A stretch of DNA of 64,000 nt from Corynebacterium ammoniagenes DSM 20306 (lineage in GTDB: Bacteria; Actinomycetota; Actinomycetes; Mycobacteriales; Mycobacteriaceae). The notes beneath the pieces were generated by a model. It saw nothing but the letters and a program-made list of their open reading frames with translations, had not been told where the DNA came from and did not search any database. A program made the translations under genes and the position numbers. Position 1 is the first letter of the stretch; each line of letters begins with the position of its first letter. Below are positions 55,472 to 63,966 of this stretch, one piece after another. Location of the stretch: contig NZ_CP009244.1 of the NCBI RefSeq assembly GCF_001941425.1, positions 1,984,001 to 2,048,000 on the forward strand. Direction: 5' to 3'.

Positions 55472-56176
55472 ATGGCTTCCGCATCGAAATCTTCGCTTTC
55501 GCAGATGTTGACGACCCCAGGCTATGCGCGTTCGCAGTTTATTCGTCATGTCATCGGAGTCATCTTGGTGTTCGCCGCTGTAGTAGTCGCGCTGAGCGGG
55601 TTGCGGGAGAATCCGGAAATTCTTGTCTTTGCCCGTGATGTCGATGCCGGGCAAGAACTCACTGCGGCAGATACGCACCTGGTTCGCGTGCCACACGATG
55701 TCATTCCGGACGAAGGGGCTTTGCACGATCCTGATGAGGTAGTAGGCCGAATAATAACCGCGCCCGCTGTAGCGGGAGAGTTTGTCACTGAGCTGCGTTT
55801 ATTGGGCGATGAGCTCACCTCGCAATTGGTTCCTGGTGGGCATATGGTTCCGCTGAAATTGGCAGAGCCCGATCTCATCTCGCTGTTGCATCACGGCGAC
55901 ACCGTTAACGTGGTCTCTTCGCAAGAAGATGAACTCAGCCCAGGGTTATTTTCCCCGCTCACCATCGCCGAGGGCGCCCGGGTGATAGCCACCTCCGCCG
56001 ATATTTCTGCCGGTGCGCATGCCTCTTCAAATGCGAGCGTTGGATCCCCTGCAACCATTTTGCTTGCCTTGCCCGCTGACCAAGCGCAGCTGGTTGCCAG
56101 CGCGTCATTGTCGCAACCGTTGACCGTTGTTATTACTGGAGAACGGGCCGAACTTCAGTCAACTCACCACGAATAA
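55472..56176 (+). CDS. SAF domain protein, CpaB-like
   Basis: 234-residue protein with one N-terminal membrane helix (VIGVILVFAAVVVALSGL at about residue 27) and a SAF domain (FARDVDAGQELTAADTHLVRVPHDVIPD), followed by an RcpC/CpaB-like beta region. In Tad pili CpaB is a secretion assembly factor, yet no other Tad/Flp gene is present here. It may therefore be an orphan surface protein. Lies between the folate enzyme and mscL. Confidence 0.75.
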   Translation: MASASKSSLSQMLTTPGYARSQFIRHVIGVILVFAAVVVALSGLRENPEILVFARDVDAGQELTAADTHLVRVPHDVIPDEGALHDPDEVVGRIITAPAVAGEFVTELRLLGDELTSQLVPGGHMVPLKLAEPDLISLLHHGDTVNVVSSQEDELSPGLFSPLTIAEGARVIATSADISAGAHASSNASVGSPATILLALPADQAQLVASASLSQPLTVVITGERAELQSTHHE

Positions 56177-56356
56177 GCCGATATAACAGCGCTAGTGGGC
56201 GTAGATTATCGGTTAGCACTGAGCTTTAGTGTTTAGAATCACTTTATGGGCAGTCGCATAGATTCTTCAAGCAAATGTGGTTACAGTCCTAACGGCTTAG
56301 TTGCTACGCAGCTGTCAATCTAAGACATTCTCATCTGAATCTGAAAAGGAAAAATC

Positions 56357-56839
56357 ATGCTCAAGGGCTTTAAAGATTTCATCATGCGCGGCAATGTTAT
56401 CGATTTGGCAGTTGGTGTCATCATCGGTGGCGCATTTACCGCCATTGTTACCGCACTGACTGATTCCCTCATTCAGCCAATCATTAACTCTTTTGGCTCC
56501 GCCGACATGGCAGGACTGGGTTTCCAAATCACGGAAAATGAAAATACTTTCATTGACTTCGGCGTAGTCATCACTGCTGTCATTAACTTCCTGATTATCG
56601 CGGGTGTTGTCTACTTCATCATCGTTGCGCCTATTAACAAGCTCAATGAGATCAACAACCGTCGTCTTGGCGTGCAAGAAGAAGCACCAGCGCCAACCTC
56701 TGAAGAACTGCTCGCGGAAATTCGCGACCTCATGGCAGCTGAAGCCAATGGCCCTACCGGTGCACATGGCATCGACCGCTCCACCGATCGTTCCACCGGA
56801 GGCGACACCGACCGTCCTACCGGCGACGACATCAAGTAA
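56357..56839 (+). CDS. mscL: Large-conductance mechanosensitive channel
   Basis: 160-residue MscL. N-terminal helix FKDFIMRGNVIDLAVGVIIGGAFTAIVTAL (TM1 pore), an extracellular loop with LGFQITENENTFIDFGVVI, and TM2 VINFLIIAGVVYFIIVAPINKL. The cytoplasmic helix is followed by a Thr/Gly/Asp-rich low-complexity tail (DRSTDRSTGGDTDRPTGDD) not seen in E. coli MscL. Pressure-release channel. A strong hairpin follows. Confidence 0.95.
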   Translation: MLKGFKDFIMRGNVIDLAVGVIIGGAFTAIVTALTDSLIQPIINSFGSADMAGLGFQITENENTFIDFGVVITAVINFLIIAGVVYFIIVAPINKLNEINNRRLGVQEEAPAPTSEELLAEIRDLMAAEANGPTGAHGIDRSTDRSTGGDTDRPTGDDIK

Positions 56840-56863
56840 GGCTTTCTCCTTACGCATAAACCT

Positions 56864-56905
56864 AAGCGGGTGCTCAGCTTCATCAAGATTGCTGAGCACC
56901 CGCTT
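56864..56905. terminator. Terminator between mscL and the small basic/acidic gene
   Basis: AAGCGGGTGCTCAGC / GCTGAGCACCCGCTT, 15-bp perfect stem with a 12-base loop. Confidence 0.85.
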
Positions 56906-56941
56906 GTGCTATTTAGTTATCTCACCTGTGATCGTGGCGTA

Positions 56942-57163
56942 TTAACCCCCGTGATGTGGTGGGCGCTGTTCTTCCCAGAACTGCTTATCGTCGCGATCCG
57001 GTGCCCCAGCATCTGCTTGTTCCTCATCAATTTCCACGTGACGGGTGTCATCAGCGGATTCCTCATTGTCGGGAAAAGCTGAGACAAAGTCTGGGCGATC
57101 GGCAGTGCGGTCATAATCAGGCGCTGTCGACTGCTTAAAAACCCGACGACGTTTACGTGGCAC
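56942..57163 (-). CDS. Small hypothetical protein, basic N-terminus, acidic C-terminus
   Basis: 73-residue protein from a GTG at 57163 with GGAGAG eight bases upstream. It begins with PRKRRRVFKQ, then becomes Asp/Glu-rich (DDTRHVEIDEEQADAG). No family recognised. Its position between mscL and the MoaB/MogA-type gene resembles the small uncharacterised genes found in that place in related genomes. The longer frame to 57199 lacks a good ribosome site. Confidence 0.55.
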   Translation of the reverse strand: MPRKRRRVFKQSTAPDYDRTADRPDFVSAFPDNEESADDTRHVEIDEEQADAGAPDRDDKQFWEEQRPPHHGG

Positions 57164-57205
57164 AGTGCTCTCCTTTGGGTATGTCTTTCTTAGGCACAAG
57201 TATAA

Positions 57206-57244
57206 AGGTGCCGGCTCCAGCTGCCCCGCTGGATTCCGGCACCT
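57206..57244 (-). terminator. Terminator after MoaB/MogA gene
   Basis: AGGTGCCGG / CCGGCACCT stem with inner CCAGC/GCTGG pairing; downstream of the minus-strand mog stop at 57259 and ends in TTTATA on that strand. Confidence 0.7.
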
Positions 57245-57258
57245 GATTTTTCTAAAAC

Positions 57259-57846
57259 TTAGACGGAGTATTCCTGCAGCTGGTCTACTAAGTGGTGCAC
57301 CAGCGGTGTAACCGTAGCCATGCCATCACGCACCGCGGCGCGAGATGACGCAAGGTTAATCACCACGGTGGACCCTGACACACCAGCGATACCACGGGAG
57401 GTGCAGGCATCAACTGCGCCACACGCCTGACCGGACGAGCGGACGGCTTGCGCAACACCGGGAACGATTTGGTCTAAGACATCACGCGTTGCCTCAGGTA
57501 CCTTATCGCGTGGTCCCACACCGACGCCGCCAACAGTAAGAACTAAATCCACGCCGCCGACAACCGCGGTCTCAATGGCTTGGCGGATCTTCGACTTTTT
57601 CAAGCGCACCGTAATAGCACCATCAACGGTAAAGCCCGCTTCTTGCAATAACTCGGTGCACAGCTTGGAATTTTCTTCCGCTAGTTCATCCGGATGATCG
57701 GTCGCAAGGACCACCAGAGCACGTCGATAAGGCTGAGGAGCATCCTGCTGTTCTGCTGCCAGCAAATACGCGTCGTCTGGTTCATCCATTTCCAGGAGGG
57801 TCTTCGGGTGGACTAGCCCGGGCGCCGGGCTCGAGTCAGTTGTCAT
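57259..57846 (-). CDS. MoaB/MogA family molybdopterin protein
   Basis: 195-residue MogA-type domain protein. The MPT-binding region shows LVLTVGGVGVGPRDKVPEATRD (TGG-x-GxxxxD pattern) and the C-terminal GVSGSTVVINLASSRAAVRDG. In mycobacteria MoaB2 lies in the same neighbourhood of pepD and mscL. It may assist molybdopterin adenylylation or have been reused beside Glp; the sequence cannot decide. A 46-residue N-terminal part (with PDDAYLLAAEQQD) is beyond the core. Confidence 0.83.
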   Translation of the reverse strand: MTTDSSPAPGLVHPKTLLEMDEPDDAYLLAAEQQDAPQPYRRALVVLATDHPDELAEENSKLCTELLQEAGFTVDGAITVRLKKSKIRQAIETAVVGGVDLVLTVGGVGVGPRDKVPEATRDVLDQIVPGVAQAVRSSGQACGAVDACTSRGIAGVSGSTVVINLASSRAAVRDGMATVTPLVHHLVDQLQEYSV

Positions 57847-57901
57847 AGTGCTTCCGCTTCTACTAGATATGTCTTTCGGACGTGTCTGGCTGGTTATTAA
57901 A

Positions 57902-59326
57902 CTACTCTTCCGGCAAGGTAACCTCTACCTCTCGCGAAGAATCGTCATCTTCGCGGGTAACCTCGAGGGTAATTACAGAACCAAACTCTTGGCCGCGAAT
58001 AGACGCAATCAAAGAGTCCGCGTCTTCAATCGGGCGTTCATTGACCCGAGTAATAATGTCGCCTTCGGCAAGTCCTGCTTCGGCCGCTGGACTGCCTGGT
58101 TCCACGGAGACCACGTGCGCACCATCGGTAATATCACGCCCGTCGACCTGCACTCCCAGCATGGGGTGGACAACTTTGCCGTTATCAATGAGTTGCTGCG
58201 CCATACGCTGTGCAAAGTTAGACGGAATAGCAAAGCCCAAGCCAATGGATCCGGCTTCTCCACCGGTGCCCGCGGACAACGACGCAATCATCGAGTTCAT
58301 GCCCACCAAGTTGCCGCTCATATCCACCAGCGGGCCACCGGAGTTGCCGGGGTTAACAGCAGCGTCGGTTTGAATAGCATCAATCAATGACGACTGTCCG
58401 CCACCCTGCGACGCACGGACCGTGCGGTCAACTGCCGAGACAATGCCGGAAGTTACCGTTGCATTTAGCCCCAGGGGTGAACCAACGGCTACGACCTCTT
58501 GGCCTACTTGCAGGGAGTCAGAGTTGCCGAATTCCAAAAATGGCAAGTCCTGAACGTCTTTAATCTTGATGACGGCCACGTCAGTATTGACATCTGAGGC
58601 GACAAATTCTGCGTCGTGCTTGCTGCCGTCATTCATGGTCACTTGCATTATGCCGCCTTGTTCCGCCGCGGAGACCACGTGGTGGTTGGTCAGAACATAG
58701 CCATCTGGCGAAATAATTGAGCCGGAGCCTTCCGAGGCCGAGCTGGAGGACACTACCTGAATAGAGACCACAGCGGGCAAGACCTTGGCAGCAACCGCTT
58801 CGGTGGTGCCGGCTTCGGCCTCTTGCCCCGTGCTATTGGTGTTGTTGACCGGTTGGCTATTTAAAATCTCACTGACCGAGGTGCCATTGTTGCTCGAGCT
58901 ATTGCTGCTGACGATGTAACCGGTTAGCCCGCCGGCGCCAATACCAGCAACCAGCATCATGGCCAAAGCGGTTCCAAGACCAACGGTGCGCTTGCTTTTC
59001 GATGTCCGCGTGGCGCCTTCTTCGCCACCTACCGGCGGGACCGCTGCATCGGATTGACCTACTGGCTGTTGTCCATATTGCTGTCCATAGCCGCCAGCTG
59101 GATATACCTGTGGGTCATAGCCGGCGTTGCTCGCAGCAGCACCCGAGGCTCCATAGGAAGCCCCATAGGGACCACCCGGATTGGACTGCGCAGAGCCGTG
59201 TGGCTGTTGCGGAATCTCTTGCGTGTGCTCTGGTGGCTGATCATCACGGGGCTGGCCACCGCGAGGTTGGTTCCAGCCGCGTGAGTAGCTTTGCGACGAA
59301 TCGGAGTGTTCATCTTTGGAATTCAT
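57902..59326 (-). CDS. HtrA/PepD-type membrane serine protease
   Basis: 474-residue envelope protease. Residues 1-110 are a Gly/Gln/Pro-rich cytoplasmic region, then one membrane helix (VGLGTALAMMLVAGIGAGGLTGYIV), then a trypsin-like domain with His in LTNHHVVSAAEQ, Asp in NTDVAVIKIKDV and Ser in NPGNSGGPLVDMSG, and a C-terminal PDZ (VVSVEPGSPAAEAGLAEGDIITRVNERPI). The start has GGGAG upstream. Domain order and neighbours (MoaB-type, mscL) match mycobacterial PepD. The regulators MprA/MprB, which precede pepD in M. tuberculosis and its homologue in C. glutamicum as I recall, are not here. Confidence 0.9.
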   Translation of the reverse strand: MNSKDEHSDSSQSYSRGWNQPRGGQPRDDQPPEHTQEIPQQPHGSAQSNPGGPYGASYGASGAAASNAGYDPQVYPAGGYGQQYGQQPVGQSDAAVPPVGGEEGATRTSKSKRTVGLGTALAMMLVAGIGAGGLTGYIVSSNSSSNNGTSVSEILNSQPVNNTNSTGQEAEAGTTEAVAAKVLPAVVSIQVVSSSSASEGSGSIISPDGYVLTNHHVVSAAEQGGIMQVTMNDGSKHDAEFVASDVNTDVAVIKIKDVQDLPFLEFGNSDSLQVGQEVVAVGSPLGLNATVTSGIVSAVDRTVRASQGGGQSSLIDAIQTDAAVNPGNSGGPLVDMSGNLVGMNSMIASLSAGTGGEAGSIGLGFAIPSNFAQRMAQQLIDNGKVVHPMLGVQVDGRDITDGAHVVSVEPGSPAAEAGLAEGDIITRVNERPIEDADSLIASIRGQEFGSVITLEVTREDDDSSREVEVTLPEE

Positions 59327-59467
59327 GGTAGGTATTCTCCCTCACGAATCTTATGTAGGACTGGAATAATTCTGCTAGTCCGGAAGTGGGTTCCTGAACG
59401 TTTGCTGTAGAGGTTTATTCCTCGATCCTATCGTGTTGCCCGGACAGTGTTAACGCCAGGCAAAACA

Positions 59468-59506
59468 AAAGACACCTCGTAACCAAGTCAGTTACGAGGT
59501 GTCTTT
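59468..59506 (-). terminator. Terminator after rpmF
   Basis: AAAGACACCTCGTAAC / GTTACGAGGTGTCTTT, a 16-bp perfect stem with a 7-base loop and TTTTGTTTT tail on the minus strand, 43 bases after the rpmF stop. Confidence 0.85.
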
Positions 59507-59548
59507 CTAAAAACTATCAGCCACACGCTGAAAGCAGTGCGTTATTTC

Positions 59549-59722
59549 TTAGAACTGCTCTACATCTACGAGGCCGAGCTTTGCAGCCTTGACCAGACGA
59601 CGTGGGATACGAACCGTTTGACCGTCGATAGTTACTTCCTGCAGGGCGACGTTGTCAGCCTTCCACTGGGAGCGACGGTGGTGGGTATTGGAACGGGACT
59701 TCTTAAACTTAGGAGTTGCCAT
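59549..59722 (-). CDS. rpmF: 50S ribosomal protein L32, cysteine-free
   Basis: 57-residue L32, encoded on the minus strand. It reads [20 protein letters not shown] and continues to a C-terminal LVDVEQF. Length and the [17 protein letters not shown] opening identify L32. There is no zinc-binding cysteine pair, unlike the C+ form of L32. It is 15 bases downstream of rpmE on the same strand and so forms a small operon. Confidence 0.93.
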   Translation of the reverse strand: MATPKFKKSRSNTHHRRSQWKADNVALQEVTIDGQTVRIPRRLVKAAKLGLVDVEQF

Positions 59723-59737
59723 TGTTTTCTTTCCTCC

Positions 59738-60004
59738 TTATGACTTCTTCTTGCGGCGAGCCATTGCGCCGAAGCGCTGGTTGAAGCGCTCAACACGGCC
59801 AGCGGTATCCATAACGCGCTGTGCACCAGTCCAGAATGGGTGGGACTCAGCGGTCACGTCAACAACGATCAGTGGGTACTCATTGCCATCTTCCCACTGA
59901 ACAGTGCGGGAGGAGGTGGCGGTGGACTTGGTCAGGAACTGGCTACCAGTACCAGCATCCTGAAAGACCACCGGGTGGTAATCCGGGTGGATTTCTTTCT
60001 TCAT
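59738..60004 (-). CDS. rpmE2: 50S ribosomal protein L31 type B
   Basis: 88-residue L31 of the zinc-free B type. It starts [20 protein letters not shown] and has no cysteine, against the CxxC...CxxC of type A. The C-terminal basic tail ARRKKKS is as usual. A divergent ribosomal-protein operon starts about 490 bases upstream. Type B L31 is normally the zinc-starvation form, but here all partners are cysteine-free as well. Confidence 0.92.
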   Translation of the reverse strand: MKKEIHPDYHPVVFQDAGTGSQFLTKSTATSSRTVQWEDGNEYPLIVVDVTAESHPFWTGAQRVMDTAGRVERFNQRFGAMARRKKKS

Positions 60005-60496
60005 AATACGATTCCCTCAGGGTTGAAACTTCAGGTCGGTTCTTCACTCCTACAGCGGGCGAAGATCGTGCCTGAGTTGGGTATCTTACAAACTGACAAG
60101 AAGGTCACTAACACAGCAACATTCGCAAGTGCGAAAGCGCGCGGTGATCAACTCGGACAATCATACAGATTCCAGGTATAAAACCTAAATCGTAACCTAG
60201 GGATCAATGAGTATCCTCTCCAGGTGGACATGTAAGAAGGGGTGGATAAACCATCGACAAGCATGCGATACCCAAGACTCCCAGGCGATTAGGTAAATGT
60301 AGTCGTAGGCTGTAAAGTTGTCCCTTGCTGTTGTCACTTTGTACGTAATACGCCCCGTCTACCGGTATTCGGCAGCTAGCCTGATCGCTCTTTACCTCAC
60401 CTCACTTTCAAAGAGCATTGCGAAGAACGCTTAAGTCATTCTCGCGGAAGGCCAGCGCCAAAGCCATGATGTGGGCGGCTAGGAGAAAGAGAACCC
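60005..60496. promoter_or_regulatory. Divergent intergenic region between rpmE2 and rpmB
   Basis: 492 bases without a gene. I looked for a Zur-type palindrome (TGATAATGATTATCA-like) and found none. A TTGTCA-like element occurs near 60337-60345. No hairpin or open frame with a good start is visible. It must hold the promoters of both ribosomal-protein groups. Confidence 0.45.
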
Positions 60497-60733
60497 ATGT
60501 CGGCTATTTGCCAGGTAACGGGCCGCGAGCCGAGCTTCGGCAAGCAGGTCTCGCACTCGCACCGCCGCACCTCGCGTCGTTGGAACCCCAACGTGCAGCG
60601 TCGTCGGTACTACTTGCCCTCTGAGGGCCGTACCATCACCTTGAATGTTTCCACCAAGGGCATCAAGATCATCGATCGTGACGGAATTGAATCCGTTGTA
60701 GCGAAGATCCGAGCACGTGGGGAGAAGATTTAA
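60497..60733 (+). CDS. rpmB: 50S ribosomal protein L28, zinc-ribbon-free
   Basis: 78-residue L28, beginning [20 protein letters not shown]. It has only one Cys (residue 5) and hence lacks the paired cysteines of the C+ form. The start is preceded by GGAGAAAGAGAAC. First gene of a four-gene string rpmB-rpmG-rpsN-rpsR with spacings of 2, 3 and 14 bases. Confidence 0.94.
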   Translation: MSAICQVTGREPSFGKQVSHSHRRTSRRWNPNVQRRRYYLPSEGRTITLNVSTKGIKIIDRDGIESVVAKIRARGEKI

Positions 60734-60735
60734 GC

Positions 60736-60900
60736 ATGGCACGTAATGACATCCGTCCAATCATCAAGCTCAAGTCCACTGCGGGTACCGGTTACACCTA
60801 CGTCACCCGTAAGAACAAGCGCAACAACCCAGATCGCATCACTTTGATGAAGTTCGATCCGGTTGTCCGCAAGCACGTCGAATTCCGCGAGGAGCGATAA
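60736..60900 (+). CDS. rpmG: 50S ribosomal protein L33, cysteine-free
   Basis: 54-residue L33 from ATG 60736 to TAA 60900: begins [17 protein letters not shown] and ends [11 protein letters not shown]. It has no cysteine. The start lies two bases after the rpmB stop. Confidence 0.94.
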   Translation: MARNDIRPIIKLKSTAGTGYTYVTRKNKRNNPDRITLMKFDPVVRKHVEFREER

Positions 60901-60903
60901 TTT

Positions 60904-61209
60904 ATGGCTAAGAAGTCAAAGATCGCCAAGAACGAGCAGCGCAAGGAAATCGTCGCCCGCTACGCGGAGCGTCGCGCTGAGCTCAAGGCAATTATTAAGA
61001 ACCCGAACACCTCTGACGAGGATCGCCTGGACGCACAGTTCGAGCTGAACCGTCAGCCACGTGACGCATCTGCTGCACGTGTGCGTAACCGCGACGCCCA
61101 TGATGGACGTCCACGCGGCTACCTCCGTAAGTTCGGCCTGTCCCGTGTCCGTATGCGTGGCATGGCTCACCGTGGTGAGCTGCCAGGCGTCCGCAAGTCC
61201 AGCTGGTAA
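60904..61209 (+). CDS. rpsN: 30S ribosomal protein S14, long cysteine-free form
   Basis: 101-residue S14 beginning [20 protein letters not shown]. It is the long form (about 100 residues) without the CxxC zinc motif; the short C+ form has about 61. Includes the [18 protein letters not shown] middle and [24 protein letters not shown] end. Starts three bases after rpmG. Confidence 0.94.
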   Translation: MAKKSKIAKNEQRKEIVARYAERRAELKAIIKNPNTSDEDRLDAQFELNRQPRDASAARVRNRDAHDGRPRGYLRKFGLSRVRMRGMAHRGELPGVRKSSW

Positions 61210-61223
61210 GGGGTGTTGCAACA

Positions 61224-61472
61224 ATGAAGCGCAATAACCAGAAGAAGTTCCGGATGGAGCAGACCCGCCGTCCGAAGAAGAACCCATTGAAGGCTGAAGG
61301 CATCGAAAAGGTGGACTACAAGGACACCAAGACCCTTCGTCTCTTCATCTCTGACCGCGGTAAGATTCGTTCCCGCCGCGTCACCGGTCTGACCCCGCAG
61401 CAGCAGCGTCAGGTTGCTACCGCGGTAAAGAACGCTCGCGAAATGGCTCTCCTGCCGTTCACCACCCGCTAA
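61224..61472 (+). CDS. rpsR: 30S ribosomal protein S18, cysteine-free
   Basis: 82-residue S18, beginning [20 protein letters not shown], with [29 protein letters not shown]. No cysteine. Closes the zinc-free operon; the same gene set is the Zur-controlled alternative operon of mycobacteria, but here no Zur palindrome is seen. A 15-bp hairpin follows after 68 bases. Confidence 0.94.
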   Translation: MKRNNQKKFRMEQTRRPKKNPLKAEGIEKVDYKDTKTLRLFISDRGKIRSRRVTGLTPQQQRQVATAVKNAREMALLPFTTR

Positions 61473-61540
61473 TTAGTAGCCGGGTTTCAACAGCGCACTT
61501 TTGCCGTTGGCATAAAGTGTGAACGGTAAAAGTATAAATT

Positions 61541-61592
61541 GGCCCCTGGTCTCTTCCACCATGTAACTGGTGAAAGAGACCAGGGGCCTTTT
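61541..61592 (+). terminator. Terminator after rpsR
   Basis: GGCCCCTGGTCTCTT / AAGAGACCAGGGGCC, 15-bp stem plus inner CACC/GGTG pairing, then TTTTGTTT. Confidence 0.85.
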
Positions 61593-61670
61593 GTTTCCCC
61601 TATGATTGGGCACCGGGTACGCTAAAGTAGGAAAACTTCTCCCCACCGCTTTAATGCAGGAAGGACGGCC

Positions 61671-62489
61671 ATGCTGCACTCATCGTTGCGGGAACTTGCC
61701 TTACAGGCCAATCGGTGTGAGTCCACCGCCGCTGCCCGCGGGATTTTATCTGAAGCTCAAGATCTTTTGCGCAATGCCCTTCGCCACCGAGAAAGCGAGA
61801 CGGAACTGACTGCGTGGTTCTCACGCCTAGTTAGTGATGTTGTTCGCTCCCCTGCTATTGCCAGCCCGGTTCGTCTTACAGGAGCAGTTAGCCGCGGGGA
61901 TGCTATTCCTTCCATGCCGATTACATGGCTCGGCGAGGATGAGCAGCTGCTTGAGATTTTGGAATCAGTGGGCCTGCAGGGTCGCCAGGCCGAGGAAGAA
62001 TTTCTGGCGTGGCGGGTGGATGCCGGATACCCAGTGGGCATCGGTGGAGAGCAACAGCTTCTCGATGAAGCCTTAAGCCTGCGCCCACCAGCGCTCAAGG
62101 TCGTCAATGGCTTGCCTGACCCTGACAGCGAAGTCGATATCGAGTCTTATCTACTTGCTCCCATTGCAGGCATTGCCCGGTGGGCTGCACCCTCTCCGCG
62201 ACCAACGCTGGACAGATTAGAGATTGCCATCGAAAGGCAGTTGCTCAGCCCGTCGGAGTCACAGTCTTTGGCCGCGGCTTGGGAGACTGCGGTGAGCATC
62301 GCGATGCGCCGCTGGCTGGCTAACATGGATGGCCACAGCACCACGTTAGACAATCTTCCCTCACTTGACCGCACGGCCTATGGTGCTGCATGCCGCCTCG
62401 TTGCACAGACCTTTGCAGCAATCTCCGCGCGCTACTCGCAAGAAGCACCGGCTTCGCAGGAAATATCTAGCGCGCAAAATCTAAATTAG
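61671..62489 (+). CDS. Degenerate DUF294-like nucleotidyltransferase protein
   Basis: 272-residue protein. An N-terminal helix bundle (residues 1-55) precedes a segment LTGAVSRGDAIPSMPITW that resembles the DUF294 nucleotidyltransferase start (GSxxRxE...D) but lacks the catalytic Asp pair, and a C-terminal helical domain containing YLLAPIAGIARWAAPS, similar to the DUF294 C-terminal substrate-binding domain. It is likely not active as a nucleotidyltransferase. Position between ribosomal genes and a TetR gives no further clue. Confidence 0.55.
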   Translation: MLHSSLRELALQANRCESTAAARGILSEAQDLLRNALRHRESETELTAWFSRLVSDVVRSPAIASPVRLTGAVSRGDAIPSMPITWLGEDEQLLEILESVGLQGRQAEEEFLAWRVDAGYPVGIGGEQQLLDEALSLRPPALKVVNGLPDPDSEVDIESYLLAPIAGIARWAAPSPRPTLDRLEIAIERQLLSPSESQSLAAAWETAVSIAMRRWLANMDGHSTTLDNLPSLDRTAYGAACRLVAQTFAAISARYSQEAPASQEISSAQNLN

Positions 62490-62551
62490 CCTCAAGCAGG
62501 GCTTTAATGTCGTATATTTGAATGTGCTTTATATAAGGAGGAATTGGTTTT

Positions 62552-63229
62552 ATGGCTGGTGCGGTTGGACGCCCTCGCAAAAATAGCCCTCGCCGACGCG
62601 GTAGCACCGCGCGCGAGGAAATCTTGGATGCTTCCTCGGAGTTATTTACCACCCAGGGCTTTGCCAATACCTCCACGCATCAGATCGCGGAAGCTGTTGG
62701 CATCCGACAGGCATCGCTGTATTACCATTTCCCCTCGAAGACGGAAATCTTTCTCACGCTGCTAAAGTCCACCATCGAACCTTCCATTGAGTTGGCTGAT
62801 GAATTAGCGAGCTCCAAGTCTTCACCAGAGTTGCGCCTGTGGGCCTTGGTTGCGGCCGAAGCACGTCTTTTGCTTACCAGCGGCTGGAATGTTGGCCGCC
62901 TTTACCAATTGCCTGTTGCCAACTCCGCTGATTTTGATGATTTTCATGATCAGCGCGCGCAGCTACAGAAAACTTTCAGTGATACTGCGGCCGAAATCGT
63001 AGGACCTGAGGATCCGCGCACTGATCTGCCTTTCCACCTCGCGCTCTCCGCCATGGAGATGCGGGAGAATAACGGTACCCCTCCGTTTCAACATTCGGAT
63101 TCAGAGCTTCCGTCGACCGCAGTCGTGCTTGCCGATGCCGCGTTGCGCGTGCTCCAAGCCGATTTCCCAGATGACCGTGAGCAGGCAACGCTAGACATGA
63201 TTGCTGCCAAAGAAGCGAAGAAAGACTAG
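62552..63229 (+). CDS. TetR/AcrR family regulator
   Basis: 225-residue repressor. HTH: REEILDASSELFTTQGFAN followed by STHQIAEAVGIRQASLYYHFPSK. AAGGAGG lies before the ATG, and TATATAA is directly upstream. The C-terminal ligand domain is about 150 residues. No clear target in the window; the convergent GntR regulator ends 6 bases away. It may act on genes outside the window or on its own promoter. Confidence 0.84.
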   Translation: MAGAVGRPRKNSPRRRGSTAREEILDASSELFTTQGFANTSTHQIAEAVGIRQASLYYHFPSKTEIFLTLLKSTIEPSIELADELASSKSSPELRLWALVAAEARLLLTSGWNVGRLYQLPVANSADFDDFHDQRAQLQKTFSDTAAEIVGPEDPRTDLPFHLALSAMEMRENNGTPPFQHSDSELPSTAVVLADAALRVLQADFPDDREQATLDMIAAKEAKKD

Positions 63230-63235
63230 CAGGGC

Positions 63236-63928
63236 CTACTGCCAGAGGGCAGAACCGCGTTCCAAGCGCTGCGTGGTAACTGAACGAATGGTGCGCAAGT
63301 GCTTCTTCGTCGCTTCGAGCGCTGCCTCCGCGTCTCCCCTAGAGATGGCATCCATGATTGCTTCATGCTCAGCAAGTTCATCATCGTTGTGCATATGCGC
63401 TTGTAATTCGGGGATTACATAATGCGCCCGCGCCGTTTCATCAAAGCAGCGCAGTAGTTGCGCACTGATTCGACTATTCCGAGAGGCCACCGCTATTGCA
63501 CCGTGGAATTCACGGGCATAGTGCATCGCCTTGACTGGATCGGTTTCCGATGCCTCGCGCTGCAGATCCACTAGTGCCTTCATCCGTGCGACAGCCTCAC
63601 CATCCGCCAAACGCGCTGCCTCACTCGCGGCATGCGGTTCAAGCAGCATGCGCACATCCGTGACTTCACGGAGATCCTGACTCGTCATGGGTCGTACCAA
63701 ATAACCCTTCTTCGGCAAGACAGTAATAAGCCCTTCCGCAGCAAGCAGGTGCAGTGCCTCGCGCACTGGGGTTTTAGAGATTCCAAATCTCTCTGCGACT
63801 CGAAGCTCCGCCAACACTTCTCCCGGTGCCACCTCGCCCGTAACAATCAAGTTGCGCAGCTCTTCTACTAATCGGGGGCCAATCGGACCGGATTTCGGCG
63901 CCTGTGAGGATGAATCTTGTTCATGCAT
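63236..63928 (-). CDS. GntR family regulator, FCD type
   Basis: 230-residue GntR/FadR-type regulator. The HTH is VEELRNLIVTGEVAPGEVLAELRVAERFGISKTPVREALHLLAAEGL with the usual wing; the FCD effector domain contains metal-binding-like residues in AREFHGAIAVASRN and the C-terminal DAISRGDAEAALEATKKHL. It usually controls a catabolic gene on the other side of its promoter; a possible start of such a gene is at 63967. Confidence 0.87.
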   Translation of the reverse strand: MHEQDSSSQAPKSGPIGPRLVEELRNLIVTGEVAPGEVLAELRVAERFGISKTPVREALHLLAAEGLITVLPKKGYLVRPMTSQDLREVTDVRMLLEPHAASEAARLADGEAVARMKALVDLQREASETDPVKAMHYAREFHGAIAVASRNSRISAQLLRCFDETARAHYVIPELQAHMHNDDELAEHEAIMDAISRGDAEAALEATKKHLRTIRSVTTQRLERGSALWQ

Positions 63929-63966
63929 ATTGTGAATTCTATAACACGATGGTAGAAATATCTTTC

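Noticed and set aside
60005..60496. Search for a Zur box before the zinc-free ribosomal genes
   Set aside because: No TGATAATGATTATCA-like palindrome could be found by eye, so no Zur site is claimed.
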